A DNA stretch of 64,000 nt from Pseudomonas viridiflava (GCF_900589395.1 NZ_UUIS01000079.1:19305-83304); one strand, 5' to 3'; counted from the first letter of the stretch, positions 43,127-52,745 are shown. Translations and numbers: made by a program. Notes: a model not told the origin generated them from the letters alone.

Positions 43127-43984
43127 ATGCCGAGGCCCTCGCGACTGCTCTTGATCCTGGTACTCAACGCTGTCTTGCTGCACGCCCATGCCGCCGACAA
43201 GACCGAGCGCCGCTGCGGCTGGTTCGAGAATCCGTCGCTGGGCAACGTCACGCTCACCGACCGGGACGGCACCTGGGAAATCGCCAGGCAAGGCGGCCAT
43301 CAGGCCAAGGGCGAGTTGCCGCTTTTTGCGGATGACCAGTGGATCCGCAACAACGGCCACTACGGCTACAGCTGTGCCTGCGTGACCGCCAGTGTCGATG
43401 TAGAGCACCGCCGCCTGGACAACCTCACCCAGGCCACCGCCCGCCCGCTGGCCGCCTGCCGCAACGATGCCGCCCTGCGCGAGCCGGCCAATCCGCTGGC
43501 GCCGACGGCGGCGCCGATGACGCTCAGGGCCTTGAAGACCTATCAGGCCGATGGCTTCAGCTTTCGCTACCCGCATGGCTGGAAGGTCACCAAAGAGAAC
43601 GATTGCCTGAAACTCGATGCACCCTCCATGACCCATAACGAGGAGTACACCCTCAGCCTGTGCCAACAGCACGGCACGCTGGAGCAGGCCGCTGACAGCC
43701 TGATCTTTTCTCTGGAAGAGGGCGTCTGGATGCGCAATGCCGGCATGGACGAGCCCAGCCCGGTGGATGTCCTCCAGGGGCCGGGCTGGAAGGGCCTGCT
43801 GACCACTCAGACCTGTGGCGTCGGGGATCAGGAAACCGGCTTTCATGCCGCCGGCGGCACCTGCCTGATGGCGGTCGTCTACACCGACCACACACAGTTG
43901 CTGTTCGAGACCTTGGGGTACTACCAGAGCTTCGAAACAATCGGCGCAATCATTCGGTCAGTGCGGTTTGACGCCGGGCAGTAG
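43127..43984 (+). CDS. DUF4087 domain protein, periplasmic
   Basis: 285 residues from ATG 43127 with AAGGA upstream. Signal peptide MPRPSRLLLILVLNAVLLHA, cut after AHA/ADK. The N-terminal DUF4087 part has RRCGWFENPSLGNVTLTDRD, WEIARQGG and NNGHYGYSCACVTASVD; a second domain from about residue 135 starts YQADGFSFRYPHGWKVTKEN. Cysteines fit disulfides. Function unknown; periplasmic or outer-membrane-facing. Confidence 0.8.
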   Translation: MPRPSRLLLILVLNAVLLHAHAADKTERRCGWFENPSLGNVTLTDRDGTWEIARQGGHQAKGELPLFADDQWIRNNGHYGYSCACVTASVDVEHRRLDNLTQATARPLAACRNDAALREPANPLAPTAAPMTLRALKTYQADGFSFRYPHGWKVTKENDCLKLDAPSMTHNEEYTLSLCQQHGTLEQAADSLIFSLEEGVWMRNAGMDEPSPVDVLQGPGWKGLLTTQTCGVGDQETGFHAAGGTCLMAVVYTDHTQLLFETLGYYQSFETIGAIIRSVRFDAGQ

Positions 43985-44066
43985 TGTCTTGCTGCCGGGC
44001 CGGTGTAAGCCATGCGGCTCCCTGCGGTACCGGCTGGCTGGCCTGATGCTGCGCAGGACATTGTGA

Positions 44067-44762
44067 TTATGGCTGCCCTTCGGGCCTTTCGTTCTTCAAC
44101 AGCTTGAACCGCAGCTGCGCCTCTTGCGAGGAGGCGCGGTCCAGGTGTCCGACCCGTTCCCACCAGTACGCCAGCATGGCTTCGTCCGGGCAGAAATAGC
44201 CGATTTCCTTGGGGCCGATCTTGCGGATCGTGCGGTTGACCTGGGCATCGAAACCGGCCGCTTCCTGCGTGTTGGCGGGCAAGGCGCCTGCCTCTTCAAG
44301 CATCAGGTCAAAATGGAACAGCGCCTGGTTGATATGGCTCTGCACGCTGCGGTCGCTGCGGGCGAAGATCTGGAACTGGTCGTGCGATTGCATGAAACGC
44401 GCGATCACACCGGCATGTTCATCCTCGCGCAGCAGGCCCAGCATGATGCCCAGCGTCATCATCTGGTTGAGCAGCCGCTCGACGAATTGCTGGAGAAAGC
44501 CGGCCAGGTCGGCGCGCTTGATACCGGTAAAGACCATCGCATAGCGCGTGGGCATGTGCATGACCATCAGTACCGGCTTGCGCTTGCGGGTCACGCAGTG
44601 CACCTGCCACTGGTCCTGCAACAGGGGGCGCCCGTCAGCGTCGTTGAAGGCGTCGTCTTGCCATTTCTTGGAGGGCGCGGGCTGCACTGGCGTGACGGTC
44701 GAGCCCTTGACCTTGCGGGTGAAAAAATCACAGGCAGCCTGTGTGCAGTTCAGTACGAGCAT
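44067..44762 (-). CDS. DUF6933-like protein
   Basis: About 231 residues from ATG 44762 (MLVLNCTQAACDFFTRKVKG). VHCVTRKRKPVLMVMHMPTRYAMVFTGIKR and the helical stretch LAGFLQQFVERLLNQMMTLG follow. The opening LNCTQAA pattern is how I remember DUF6933 (plasmid-type) proteins. Soluble. The longer frame to 44897 has no ribosome site. No functional clue from neighbours. Confidence 0.65.
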   Translation of the reverse strand: MLVLNCTQAACDFFTRKVKGSTVTPVQPAPSKKWQDDAFNDADGRPLLQDQWQVHCVTRKRKPVLMVMHMPTRYAMVFTGIKRADLAGFLQQFVERLLNQMMTLGIMLGLLREDEHAGVIARFMQSHDQFQIFARSDRSVQSHINQALFHFDLMLEEAGALPANTQEAAGFDAQVNRTIRKIGPKEIGYFCPDEAMLAYWWERVGHLDRASSQEAQLRFKLLKNERPEGQP

Positions 44763-44949
44763 GGGGCACGCGGCTCCAGGAGGGGATGACCGGCCCAGAA
44801 TGCCTGAAAACAGCGGCTGGGTGGTACTGGGACTGATTCGGGTTGGCGTCTTTGATTCGATAGGTGCGACAGAATCGGGAATCAAGCCCACACACAAATC
44901 CCCCGCCGCGCCAAGGCGCAGTGCTGTCGCGCAGCAGACAGGGGGCCCG

Positions 44950-45115
44950 GTAGGAGCCCGCTTGCCGGCGACCGGCTGCGTTAGCAGTCGTAAATTTATG
45001 GCGTTTCACAGATCTCGAATGTATTTACAGCCATAAATCTGTGGCGTTTCCGAAATTTTACAACTGCTGCGCAGCCGGTCGCGGTGGTCCGGCATTCCGG
45101 CAAGCGCGCCCCTAC
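44950..45115. repeat. Long imperfect palindrome, family 2 (copy c), overlapping a stop codon
   Basis: GTAGGAGCCCGCTTGCCGGC on the left is inverted as GCCGGAATGCC-like DNA and GGCAAGCGCGCCCCTAC on the right. Inner parts CGACCGGCTGCGTTAGCAG and CTGCTGCGCAGCCGGTCGCG match, as do ATTTATGGCGTTTC and CATAAATCTGTGGCG. The right terminus supplies the TAG stop of the VWA gene. Confidence 0.75.
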
Positions 45116-46317
45116 TCGGCCGCCCGGGCCGTGGCGATGCCTTGTTTGGCAGCCCACAGGCCGATGTCTTCCTTGCGGATCGCCGCGGCCATCAGTGCCG
45201 GAAACTGGTCCGGGGTGCAGGCGAACGACGGCACGCCCAGCGCGGCGAGCTTGGCGGCCAGGTCGGCGTCGTAGAACGGGCGGCCTTCATCGCTCAGCGC
45301 CAGCAGGGTGATGACCTGAACGCCCGAGGCCACCAGTTCGGCGGCGCGTTGCAGCAGGTTCTTTTCCACGCCGCCTTCATAAAGGTCGGAGATCAGCACC
45401 ATGATGGTGTTGCGCGGTTCGCGGATCAGGCTCTGGCAGTAGCCGACGGCACGGTTGATGTCGGTGCCGCCGCCCAGTTGCACGCCGAACAGCAGGTCGA
45501 CCGGGTCATCAAGCTGCTCGGTCATGTCGACCACGGCGGTGTCGAACACCACCAGGTGCGTGGTGACCGCCGGCAGCGAGGCCATCACCGCGCCGAAGAT
45601 GCTCGAATAGACCACCGAGGCGGCCATCGAGCCGCTCTGGTCGATGCACAGGATGATGTCGCGCTGGCTGCGCTGGGACTTGCGCCCGTAGCCGATCAGC
45701 GTTTGCGGGATGATGGTCTGGTACTCCTCCTGCCAGTGACGCAGGTTGGCGCGGATGGTGCGGTTCCAGTCGATCTCGGCGTAGCGTGGCCGGTTGTTGC
45801 GCACCGCACGGTTGAGCGCGCCGCTGACCGCGCTGCGCATCGGCTCTTCCAGGCGCTTGATCAGTTCGTCGACCACCTTGCGCACCACCATGCGCGCGGT
45901 CTCTTTGGTTTCGGCCGGGATCACCCCCGACAGCGACACCAGCGAGGCCACCAGGTGCACATCAGGCTGCACCAGTTCAAGCATTTCCGGTTGCAGCAGC
46001 ATGTTCTTGAGGTTCAGGCGTTCCAGGGCGTCCTTCTGCATCACCTGCACGACCTGGGTGGGGAAGTACTTGCGGATATCGCCCAGCCAGCGTGCAACCT
46101 TCGGCGATGACTTGGCACTGCCGCCGCGGCGCAGGCCGCCCGGCCCGTCAGGATCGTAGAGCGCGGTCAGGGCGGCGTCGATGTTCATCTGCGCGCCGTC
46201 CAGGCCGCAACCGCCCAGGCTGGTCGCGGCGGCTTCGCCGAGCACCAGGCGCCAGCGTTGCAGACGCACCTGTTCATCGTGCTCAGGGTGTTGCGAAAGT
46301 TCGGTGTCGTCGTTCAC
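45112..46317 (-). CDS. VWA domain protein (YehP-like)
   Basis: 401 residues, GTG start overlapping the DUF5682 stop (GTGA). A helical N-terminal part (1-215) precedes a von Willebrand A domain with an intact MIDAS: DxSxS at 226-230 (IDQSGSM), GGGTDINRAV and ISDLYEGG. MoxR ATPases commonly work with such VWA partners to load metal or remodel targets. Last gene of a five-gene operon. The C-terminal ARAAE is followed by a stop lying in a repeat element, so the tail may be shortened. Cytoplasmic. Confidence 0.9.
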   Translation of the reverse strand: MNDDTELSQHPEHDEQVRLQRWRLVLGEAAATSLGGCGLDGAQMNIDAALTALYDPDGPGGLRRGGSAKSSPKVARWLGDIRKYFPTQVVQVMQKDALERLNLKNMLLQPEMLELVQPDVHLVASLVSLSGVIPAETKETARMVVRKVVDELIKRLEEPMRSAVSGALNRAVRNNRPRYAEIDWNRTIRANLRHWQEEYQTIIPQTLIGYGRKSQRSQRDIILCIDQSGSMAASVVYSSIFGAVMASLPAVTTHLVVFDTAVVDMTEQLDDPVDLLFGVQLGGGTDINRAVGYCQSLIREPRNTIMVLISDLYEGGVEKNLLQRAAELVASGVQVITLLALSDEGRPFYDADLAAKLAALGVPSFACTPDQFPALMAAAIRKEDIGLWAAKQGIATARAAE

Positions 46318-48671
46318 GAAGACGCTCCATCGTGGGGTAGGCCCAGCAAGCGGCCAAGCAAGGGCACGGGGCGTGCCGCACGCTGCGCATCGATGCGTGC
46401 AGCCACCGGCACGGGCGCCGCTTCCTGCACGGGGCGCCGGGCACGTTCGCCCAGCTCGCGACGTTCAGCGGTCGAGAAGGTGCTGAAGGTGCGGCGCAAC
46501 AGCGCGATGATGCCGTCGAAGTGGTCCTTGCTCAGGCTCGCCAGCCAGCCGTCGACCATGGTCCACAGCCGTGGGTCGTGCATCAGGATCAGCGCGCTCT
46601 GGTCGAGAAAGCCTTCGAGCCAGGCGGCAGCTGCCGCCGGTTCGACGCTGCGCGACAGCGCCAGGGTCATGCGCGAGGCACTGGTGTCGACGTCGTCGAT
46701 CCCGGCATCGAACAACAATCGCGCCGCCTGCCCGGCCAGCAGGCCGTGGGTGGCGCCGAACACCGCCAGACGCCCCAGGGCCTGCTGCCAGTCCTGGTTG
46801 CGGGCAGCATCGTCGAGCAGGCGAATGGCCGCGTCGGCCTTGCCGATCAGCTCGCGCATGGCAGTGGCGGCGTCATCGTCCAGTGACGCACAGGCCGGCG
46901 CCAGGCCGATGGCGGCGCGGGCGATCAGGCCATCGAGCACGTGGCGCACCATGCCGGTGTCGGTCTGGCGCACGTTGCCGTAGCGCGCAATGCGCGTCAG
47001 CGCCGGCACCGCGTCGAGCAACTGCGCCACATCGGTGGCCACCGAGGCCAGGTCTTCCAGCGCGTGGGTAACCGGCTCCACGGCCTGTGGCAGGTTGGCC
47101 AGCAGCACCGTGTCGACCAGCGCCGACAGCTCCGGCAGCGAAGTGGCCTCTTTGGCCTGGGCGATGGCCCGGGCACTGGCGGCGTCTTCGACGGTGCTGC
47201 CCCACTGGCTGGCCTCGATGATCGACACGGCCAGTTCCGGCTGCCATTGCAGGTTCCAGATTTCGTGGAAAGTGCCCTTGGCCGACACCCCGGCCCGCGC
47301 CAGCTCGCCCCAGCCAATACCGAGGATCGCCAGGCGGTGCAGCAGGTGGCTGCGTGCCAGGTCGCCGGTTTCGCGCAGGTCCAGGTCGAGGGTTTTCTGC
47401 GCAGCCTGGGGCTTCATGCGCAGGCTTTTCTGCAGGTGTTCGAGGTCGCGCTGCAACGGCACCGCCGGTACATCGGGCGGCACGCCGCCCAGTCGGTTGC
47501 CGACGATCAATCGGTCGCGGATCAGGCCCATGGGCGCGGCGTCACCCATGCACACCGTGGTCTGCAGCGCCTCGAAGAGTTCTTCAAGGCCGGGCGCAGG
47601 CCGCTCGCGCATGGCCGCCAGGGCCTCGGACAGGCGCGTGGCTTCGATGACGTGTGCTGACGAACAATCCAGCCCGTCGTCGCGAAACAGCCGGGCCGCG
47701 CGGGCCAGCCAGGTGACGGCACGCTGGCTGCTGTCGGTTTCGTTCCATAAATGCGCGTACCAGGCCGGGGCGTCGACGCCGGCGCCATAGCCGCTGGCGC
47801 TGCTCAGATTGCGGTAGGTCCACGGCGCCCAGGTGGCGGCCACCTTGAGCTTGGGCAGGCCCTTGAGCAGGTCGTTGTCGAGCTTGGCGGCCGGCATCGT
47901 CGCCAGCGCCGGCACGTGCCAGGCGCCGCAGACCACGGCGATGCGCTGGTAGCCCTCCTTGAGCGCCTGGCGCAGGCACTTGCGCATGTGCGCCTCGCGC
48001 AGGGCCTCACGGCGCACGTGATACGGCGAGCGTTCGGCCGGGGCCTGTTCGCGCAGCGCCTGCATGGCTTCGGCGATGGCAGCGAACAATTGCTCGCCGT
48101 CGCAGCGCTCTTCGACCATGTGGTTCCACCAGCTTTCGCCATCGGCATACCCGGCGGCGCGGCCCAGCCAGCCCAGCGGGTCGTGGGTCAGCTCGTGTTC
48201 GGGGATCTCTTGGTCGACGGCGGTGCCGTCAGCCTCGGCAAAGTCGGCGGCCTCCAGGTCGACCACAATCGTTTCATCGTCCTCGGTCGCCTCGGCCGCC
48301 AGCGCTGCCTCGGCCTGCGCCTGCTGCTCTTCGCGCCAGGCCTTTTCCAGGGCGAACTGGTGGGTGGCCGGCAGGTCGATGAAGCGCGTGGGGATGTTCT
48401 GGCCCAGCGCATAGCGCAGGGCCTGCCATTCCGGGGAGAATTCGGCGAACGGGTAGAACGCCGACTGGCGCGGGTCGCCCTCGGCGTGCACCAGCAGCGC
48501 CACCGGCGGCTGCATCGCTTCGCTGAGCACGAACGGCAGCACCGCCTCGGCATCGGGCGGGCCTTCGATCAGCAGGCAGTCGGGTTGCAGGGTGTGCAGC
48601 GCCTGCAACAGGCTGCGGGCACAGCCTGGGCCATGGTGGCGGATGCCGAACAGGTGGATCGCGTCAGACAT
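46314..48671 (-). CDS. DUF5682 family protein (YehM-like, EreA/TraB/ChaN-like fold)
   Basis: 785 residues. The N-terminus reads IHLFGIRHHGPGCARSLLQAL and CLLIEGPPDAE, with TRFIDLPATHQFALE and VVCGAWHVPAL further on: the histidine and glutamate positions expected in the erythromycin esterase/TraB/ChaN superfamily, so a metal-linked hydrolase activity is possible. The C-terminal 450 residues are helical and repetitive. In the operon it lies 6 bp after the MoxR gene and overlaps the VWA gene. Length is similar to E. coli YehM. Function unknown. Confidence 0.85.
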   Translation of the reverse strand: MSDAIHLFGIRHHGPGCARSLLQALHTLQPDCLLIEGPPDAEAVLPFVLSEAMQPPVALLVHAEGDPRQSAFYPFAEFSPEWQALRYALGQNIPTRFIDLPATHQFALEKAWREEQQAQAEAALAAEATEDDETIVVDLEAADFAEADGTAVDQEIPEHELTHDPLGWLGRAAGYADGESWWNHMVEERCDGEQLFAAIAEAMQALREQAPAERSPYHVRREALREAHMRKCLRQALKEGYQRIAVVCGAWHVPALATMPAAKLDNDLLKGLPKLKVAATWAPWTYRNLSSASGYGAGVDAPAWYAHLWNETDSSQRAVTWLARAARLFRDDGLDCSSAHVIEATRLSEALAAMRERPAPGLEELFEALQTTVCMGDAAPMGLIRDRLIVGNRLGGVPPDVPAVPLQRDLEHLQKSLRMKPQAAQKTLDLDLRETGDLARSHLLHRLAILGIGWGELARAGVSAKGTFHEIWNLQWQPELAVSIIEASQWGSTVEDAASARAIAQAKEATSLPELSALVDTVLLANLPQAVEPVTHALEDLASVATDVAQLLDAVPALTRIARYGNVRQTDTGMVRHVLDGLIARAAIGLAPACASLDDDAATAMRELIGKADAAIRLLDDAARNQDWQQALGRLAVFGATHGLLAGQAARLLFDAGIDDVDTSASRMTLALSRSVEPAAAAAWLEGFLDQSALILMHDPRLWTMVDGWLASLSKDHFDGIIALLRRTFSTFSTAERRELGERARRPVQEAAPVPVAARIDAQRAARPVPLLGRLLGLPHDGASS

Positions 48672-48677
48672 GCGCGA

Positions 48678-49760
48678 TTACTCGATCTCGCGGCAAGCGC
48701 GATACAGGTCTTTCCACTCGCTGCGTTCCTTGACCACGGTCTCCAGGTACTCGCGCCACACCACCGCGTCCTGCACCGGATCCTTGATCACCGCGCCCAC
48801 GATGCTGGCCGCCACGTCGCGGGCGTGCAGCGTGCCGTCACCGAAGTAGGCCGACATGGCCATGCCGTTGTTGATCACCGAGATCGCCTCGGCGCTCGAC
48901 AGCGTCCCGCTGGGCGACTTGATCTTGGCCTTGCCGTCTTCGGTCAGGCCGTTGCGCAGTTCACGAAAAATCTGCACCACGCGGCGCACCTCGGCCAGCG
49001 CCGGCGGCTGGGCCGGCAGCTCCAGCGAACGGCCCATCTCGGCCACGCGCTTGGTAACGATGTTCACCTCTTCGGCTTCGCTGGACGGCACCGGCAGGAT
49101 CACCGTGTTGAAGCGGCGCTTGAGTGCCGACGACAGCTCGTTGACGCCCTTGTCGCGGTTGTTGGCCGTGGCGATCACGTTGAAGCCGCGCACCGCCTGA
49201 ATCTCGGTGCCCAGCTCCGGCACCGGCAGGGATTTCTCCGACAGCAACGTGATCAGGGTGTCCTGCACGTCGGCCGGGATACGGGTCAGTTCTTCGATGC
49301 GGGCGGTCTTGCCGCGCTCCATCGCCCGCACCAGCGGGCTTTCGACCACCGCCTCGCGCGAGGGTCCCTTGGCCAGCAACTGAGCGTAGTTCCAGCCGTA
49401 GCGCATCTGTTCGTCACTGGTGCCGGCGGTGCCTTGCACGATCAGGGTCGAGTCGTTGCTGATGGCCGCCGCCAGGTGCTCGGACACCCAGGACTTGGCC
49501 GTGCCCGGCACGCCGTACAGCAGCAGGGCGCGGTCGGTGGCCAGGGTGGCCACGGCGGTTTCCATCAGGCGGCGGCTGCCGATGTACTTGGCGCTGACTT
49601 CAAAGCCGTTTTCCAGCTTGCCGCCCAGCAGGTAAGTGACCACCGCCCAAGGCGACATCTCCCAGTTGGTGGGGCGTTGGCGGGTGTCCTGCTTGCGCAA
49701 TTCATCGAGCTCTTCGGCGAATTGCTGTTCGGCGTGCTGGCGCAGTACTGAGCTGGTCAT
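48678..49760 (-). CDS. MoxR-type AAA+ ATPase (YehL-like)
   Basis: 360 residues. Walker A is LLYGVPGTAKSW near 78-90; RIEELTRIPADVQDTLITLL corresponds to the Walker B/helix region of MoxR proteins, and FNVIATANNRDKGVNELSSALKRRFN contains sensor 1 and the arginine finger. MoxR ATPases act as chaperones with VWA proteins, here encoded two genes downstream. 13 bp separate it from the DUF5691 gene. Cytoplasmic hexamer expected. Confidence 0.93.
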   Translation of the reverse strand: MTSSVLRQHAEQQFAEELDELRKQDTRQRPTNWEMSPWAVVTYLLGGKLENGFEVSAKYIGSRRLMETAVATLATDRALLLYGVPGTAKSWVSEHLAAAISNDSTLIVQGTAGTSDEQMRYGWNYAQLLAKGPSREAVVESPLVRAMERGKTARIEELTRIPADVQDTLITLLSEKSLPVPELGTEIQAVRGFNVIATANNRDKGVNELSSALKRRFNTVILPVPSSEAEEVNIVTKRVAEMGRSLELPAQPPALAEVRRVVQIFRELRNGLTEDGKAKIKSPSGTLSSAEAISVINNGMAMSAYFGDGTLHARDVAASIVGAVIKDPVQDAVVWREYLETVVKERSEWKDLYRACREIE

Positions 49761-49773
49761 TGATCGGTCCGTT

Positions 49774-51387
49774 TCAATCGAGAAGGGTCTGCAGGTGTTC
49801 GCGCAGGTTCAGGGTGTTGTGCCAGTCGTGCAGGGCTTCGCTCTGGTGACGGTGCAGGGCCTCGTCATCCGGCCAGCCCTGGCGGGCCTGCGCGAAAAGC
49901 TCGGGCGGCAGCAGCGTGGCGAAGTCGCGCAGGTTATGGCGCAGGTTGTAGTCGTAGACGCTGCGCGGCAAGGCGATGCCGATGCGCAGGTGCGGCAGCA
50001 GTTGCTCGCAAAAGGCAGTGCTGGGCCGGCTCTGCACCGGGATGGCGGCCAGGATCTGGGCCAGCAACTCCGACAGACTCAGCGAATTGCGGTCTTCGAT
50101 ATGGTGCGCCAGGCGCAGCCAGTGGCCTTCGCGCTCGGGCACCGGCAGCAGCGCGATCAGCGGCTGGCTGTCGAGGAAGCAGCGCGCCAGGCGCAGGCCG
50201 GTCGCGGAGATGCGGTCCAGCAGCGCGGCGGCCCACTCGGCATCGCCTTCACGCAAGGTGGCCTGGTACCAGCCACGGATCAGGGCTTCGTCCCAGTCGC
50301 TGCGCCCGGCAGCAGCGATCCAGTCGTGCGGGGCCAGGCCTTCATGCTCGCGCCAGGTTTGCAGCGGCGCGGCGGCCACCACCTGGTACAGCCACCAGGC
50401 ACGCTGGCCGAGGCCTTCGCCGTTGGGCACGGCTTCTTCAATCTGGTCGTCCTTGCCCTTGTCGAAAAACGCCTGGGGCGGTTCGATCTGCACGGTCGGG
50501 GCGTTGCTGCCCGAATGGGTCAGGCGCTTGAACAACCCCTTGAGGCCGCCCGGCTCGGCCGCCGCCGGCGTCACGCTCACACACAGCGCCAGGCGCGCGG
50601 CCATGCGCTGGCGATAGGCCGAATCCGGCAGGTCCATCAGCAACTCGGCGGCCACGCGGCGCACCTCCTTGCTGCGGTCGCGGCTCCATTCGTCCAGCAG
50701 CGGTTCGTCATCGGCACTCAGGCCGGTGGCCAGGGCGGCAAGCAAGGCGCTGCGCTCGCGGGCGTCGAAATCCTTGCGACCCGCCACCAGGCGTTCGCGG
50801 GCGGCGACCGGGTCCTGCTCGCGCAGGGCGCTGAGGTAGGCCTGGCGTTGATCCAGGCTGCCGATCGTCCAGATGTCATCGTTCAGGGCGACCCGGCGGT
50901 CGATGGCCTGGACCTGCCAGGCCGGGTTGCGCTCGGCCAGCCAGCGACCGCGCTCGCCCAGCACCGGCGCCAGCAGGCTGCGCAGGTAGGCGTCGCGGCG
51001 GCCCCGGTCCAGCAGCTCGGGCAACAGCGACGGCGGCAGGCGCAACTGGCGCTGCGCCAGTTGCAACAGAGTCAGTTGGCCAAGGCGTGGGTAGCCTTCG
51101 GCAAGCATCTGGTGGAGCACACCGACGCTTTGCTCGGGCGGCAGGGCCAGGGTGTCTTCCGGGGCCGGCGCTGCCGCCGCCGTGGTGGCCTCGGGGGCCA
51201 GCCAGCCGGCGTGCTGGCACATGTCGAGCACGGCGGCACTGCGCAGCAGACGGGCTTCGTCACTGGCCGGGTCGCGGGCAATGGCATCGAGCAACGGGCC
51301 GATGGGGCCTTCGACGGCCAACGGTGCCATTGCCTGTTTGCGGGTGCCCAACAGGGCCGTGACCGCCAGGGGTTCAAGCAGGCTCAT
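49774..51387 (-). CDS. DUF5691 family protein
   Basis: About 537 residues from ATG 51387, overlapping the SWIM gene stop (ATGA). Almost entirely helical, with HEAT-like stretches (REQDPVAARERLVAGRKDFDARERSALLAALA, RSKEVRRVAAELLMDLPDSAY) and an acidic C-terminal half. Starts MSLLEPLAVTALLGTRKQ. It occurs with SWIM and MoxR genes in this type of operon and may be a scaffold. No catalytic motif seen. Confidence 0.85.
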   Translation of the reverse strand: MSLLEPLAVTALLGTRKQAMAPLAVEGPIGPLLDAIARDPASDEARLLRSAAVLDMCQHAGWLAPEATTAAAAPAPEDTLALPPEQSVGVLHQMLAEGYPRLGQLTLLQLAQRQLRLPPSLLPELLDRGRRDAYLRSLLAPVLGERGRWLAERNPAWQVQAIDRRVALNDDIWTIGSLDQRQAYLSALREQDPVAARERLVAGRKDFDARERSALLAALATGLSADDEPLLDEWSRDRSKEVRRVAAELLMDLPDSAYRQRMAARLALCVSVTPAAAEPGGLKGLFKRLTHSGSNAPTVQIEPPQAFFDKGKDDQIEEAVPNGEGLGQRAWWLYQVVAAAPLQTWREHEGLAPHDWIAAAGRSDWDEALIRGWYQATLREGDAEWAAALLDRISATGLRLARCFLDSQPLIALLPVPEREGHWLRLAHHIEDRNSLSLSELLAQILAAIPVQSRPSTAFCEQLLPHLRIGIALPRSVYDYNLRHNLRDFATLLPPELFAQARQGWPDDEALHRHQSEALHDWHNTLNLREHLQTLLD

Positions 51388-52745
51388 GCAATTGTCTCCC
51401 ATGCGCACCACACCAGCGTCTGGCCCTGCCAGGCCGCCAGCGGTTGCAGGTAGCTGCCGTCGACGCCCTGGTGCCACTCACTGAACACGCGCAGCGCCCG
51501 GCCACCGGCCACGGCGCACAGCATCCAGGCGTCACGCTTGTCTATCGCCAGGGGCACCTGGCCGTCGCCCTCGGGTCCGGTGATGCGCAGCATCCAGCCC
51601 AGGTGCGGGTCGAGTTCGGGGACGCCGTCGTCGATGCTTATCGGTTGTGGGGCTTGCCAAGGGTTGGCGGCCAGCGCCGTGGCGACCGTGTCGAAGGCCT
51701 CGTGCGCCGGGCAAGGTATGACCGGTACCGCCTGTTCAAGCACAGTGGGCGCGGCGGCCAGTACCGCACGCTGCGGCCAGGCACCGGGATAAAAGGCCAG
51801 TTCGGCATCGAGCACCGAATCGGTGACGAACACCTGCTCGAACTGCCGCGAGCCATGCGCGTAGTCCTGCAGCAGCGCCATGCGGCCACTGTTCAGGCCA
51901 CGCAACCAGACCCGGCGCATCAGCAGGCGGTCCTCTTCCTCGACGTACTGACCTTGCACATGCCATTGATCGACACACGCCTCGCCCTGCCCTATCACGT
52001 CGTCCTTGCTCAGCGGCAAGCCCAGCGCCTGGGACAGGTCGGCCCGCTCGGCAGGCGGCAGGCTGTCGAGGCGGCGAAAACCGTCGATCATCAGTTGCAG
52101 GCGGCCGAAGGCACCGAGCAGGCGCAAGGGCCAGTCGACGCCATCGACCACACCGCTGTTGAGCACGCCGGCCAGCGGGCGCAAGCGGTAGGCCACGCCC
52201 GGCAACTGGGCGTCGACCATGCGCGCGGCCAGTTGTTCGAAGGCGTCTTCGTTGCCGATCAGCGTGGCCAGCCCCTGGGTGACCTGGTCCTGCAACCAGC
52301 GCTCCAGCTCATCGAGCCCGGCCTGCATGCGTTGCAGGCGCTTGGCCGAGACGGCGGCATCATCGGCACGCTTGACGGTGGGGGCCTCGGCCTTTTTCTG
52401 CTCCTGCTTTTCGGCACGCTGCTGGCGGCTTTGCAGCCACTCGCCGACCCAGGCCGGCAACTCGGTGTCGGTGAACGCCGTGCTTTGCTCGGCGCGCAGC
52501 AATGCCAGGGCCAGGCCATGCTTGCAGGGGAATTTGCGGCTGGGGCAGCTGCACTTGAACGCCAGGGCCTCCAGGTCGATCTGGACCTGGTACGGCTTGC
52601 TGCCGCTGCCTTTGCACTCGCCCCACACGGCCCGCTCGTTGACGCCGAGGGTTTGCCATTTACTGAGGCTGAGCAGGCCCTGCGCCGCTTTGGCTGACGA
52701 GGCATCGGGTGCTTGCTGAAGAATGAGTTCGCGAGAAAACTGCAT
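51384..52745 (-). CDS. SWIM zinc finger protein (YehQ-like)
   Basis: 453 residues from ATG 52745. The SWIM motif is C65-x-C67-x6-C74-x-H76 (KCSCPSRKFPCKHGLAL), a zinc site for DNA or protein binding. A Lys/Glu-rich linker (about 105-125) is followed by a long helical domain. First gene of the operon, so it sets the expression of DUF5691, MoxR, DUF5682 and VWA. A TTG one codon earlier is an alternative start. Confidence 0.9.
   Translation of the reverse strand: MQFSRELILQQAPDASSAKAAQGLLSLSKWQTLGVNERAVWGECKGSGSKPYQVQIDLEALAFKCSCPSRKFPCKHGLALALLRAEQSTAFTDTELPAWVGEWLQSRQQRAEKQEQKKAEAPTVKRADDAAVSAKRLQRMQAGLDELERWLQDQVTQGLATLIGNEDAFEQLAARMVDAQLPGVAYRLRPLAGVLNSGVVDGVDWPLRLLGAFGRLQLMIDGFRRLDSLPPAERADLSQALGLPLSKDDVIGQGEACVDQWHVQGQYVEEEDRLLMRRVWLRGLNSGRMALLQDYAHGSRQFEQVFVTDSVLDAELAFYPGAWPQRAVLAAAPTVLEQAVPVIPCPAHEAFDTVATALAANPWQAPQPISIDDGVPELDPHLGWMLRITGPEGDGQVPLAIDKRDAWMLCAVAGGRALRVFSEWHQGVDGSYLQPLAAWQGQTLVWCAWETIA

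Noticed and set aside
47751..49751. Very long plus-strand frame (666 codons) opposite the DUF5682 and MoxR genes
   Set aside because: It is an antisense shadow of high-GC coding DNA; the protein is Gln/His/Arg-rich without family motifs, and the minus-strand genes are clear.
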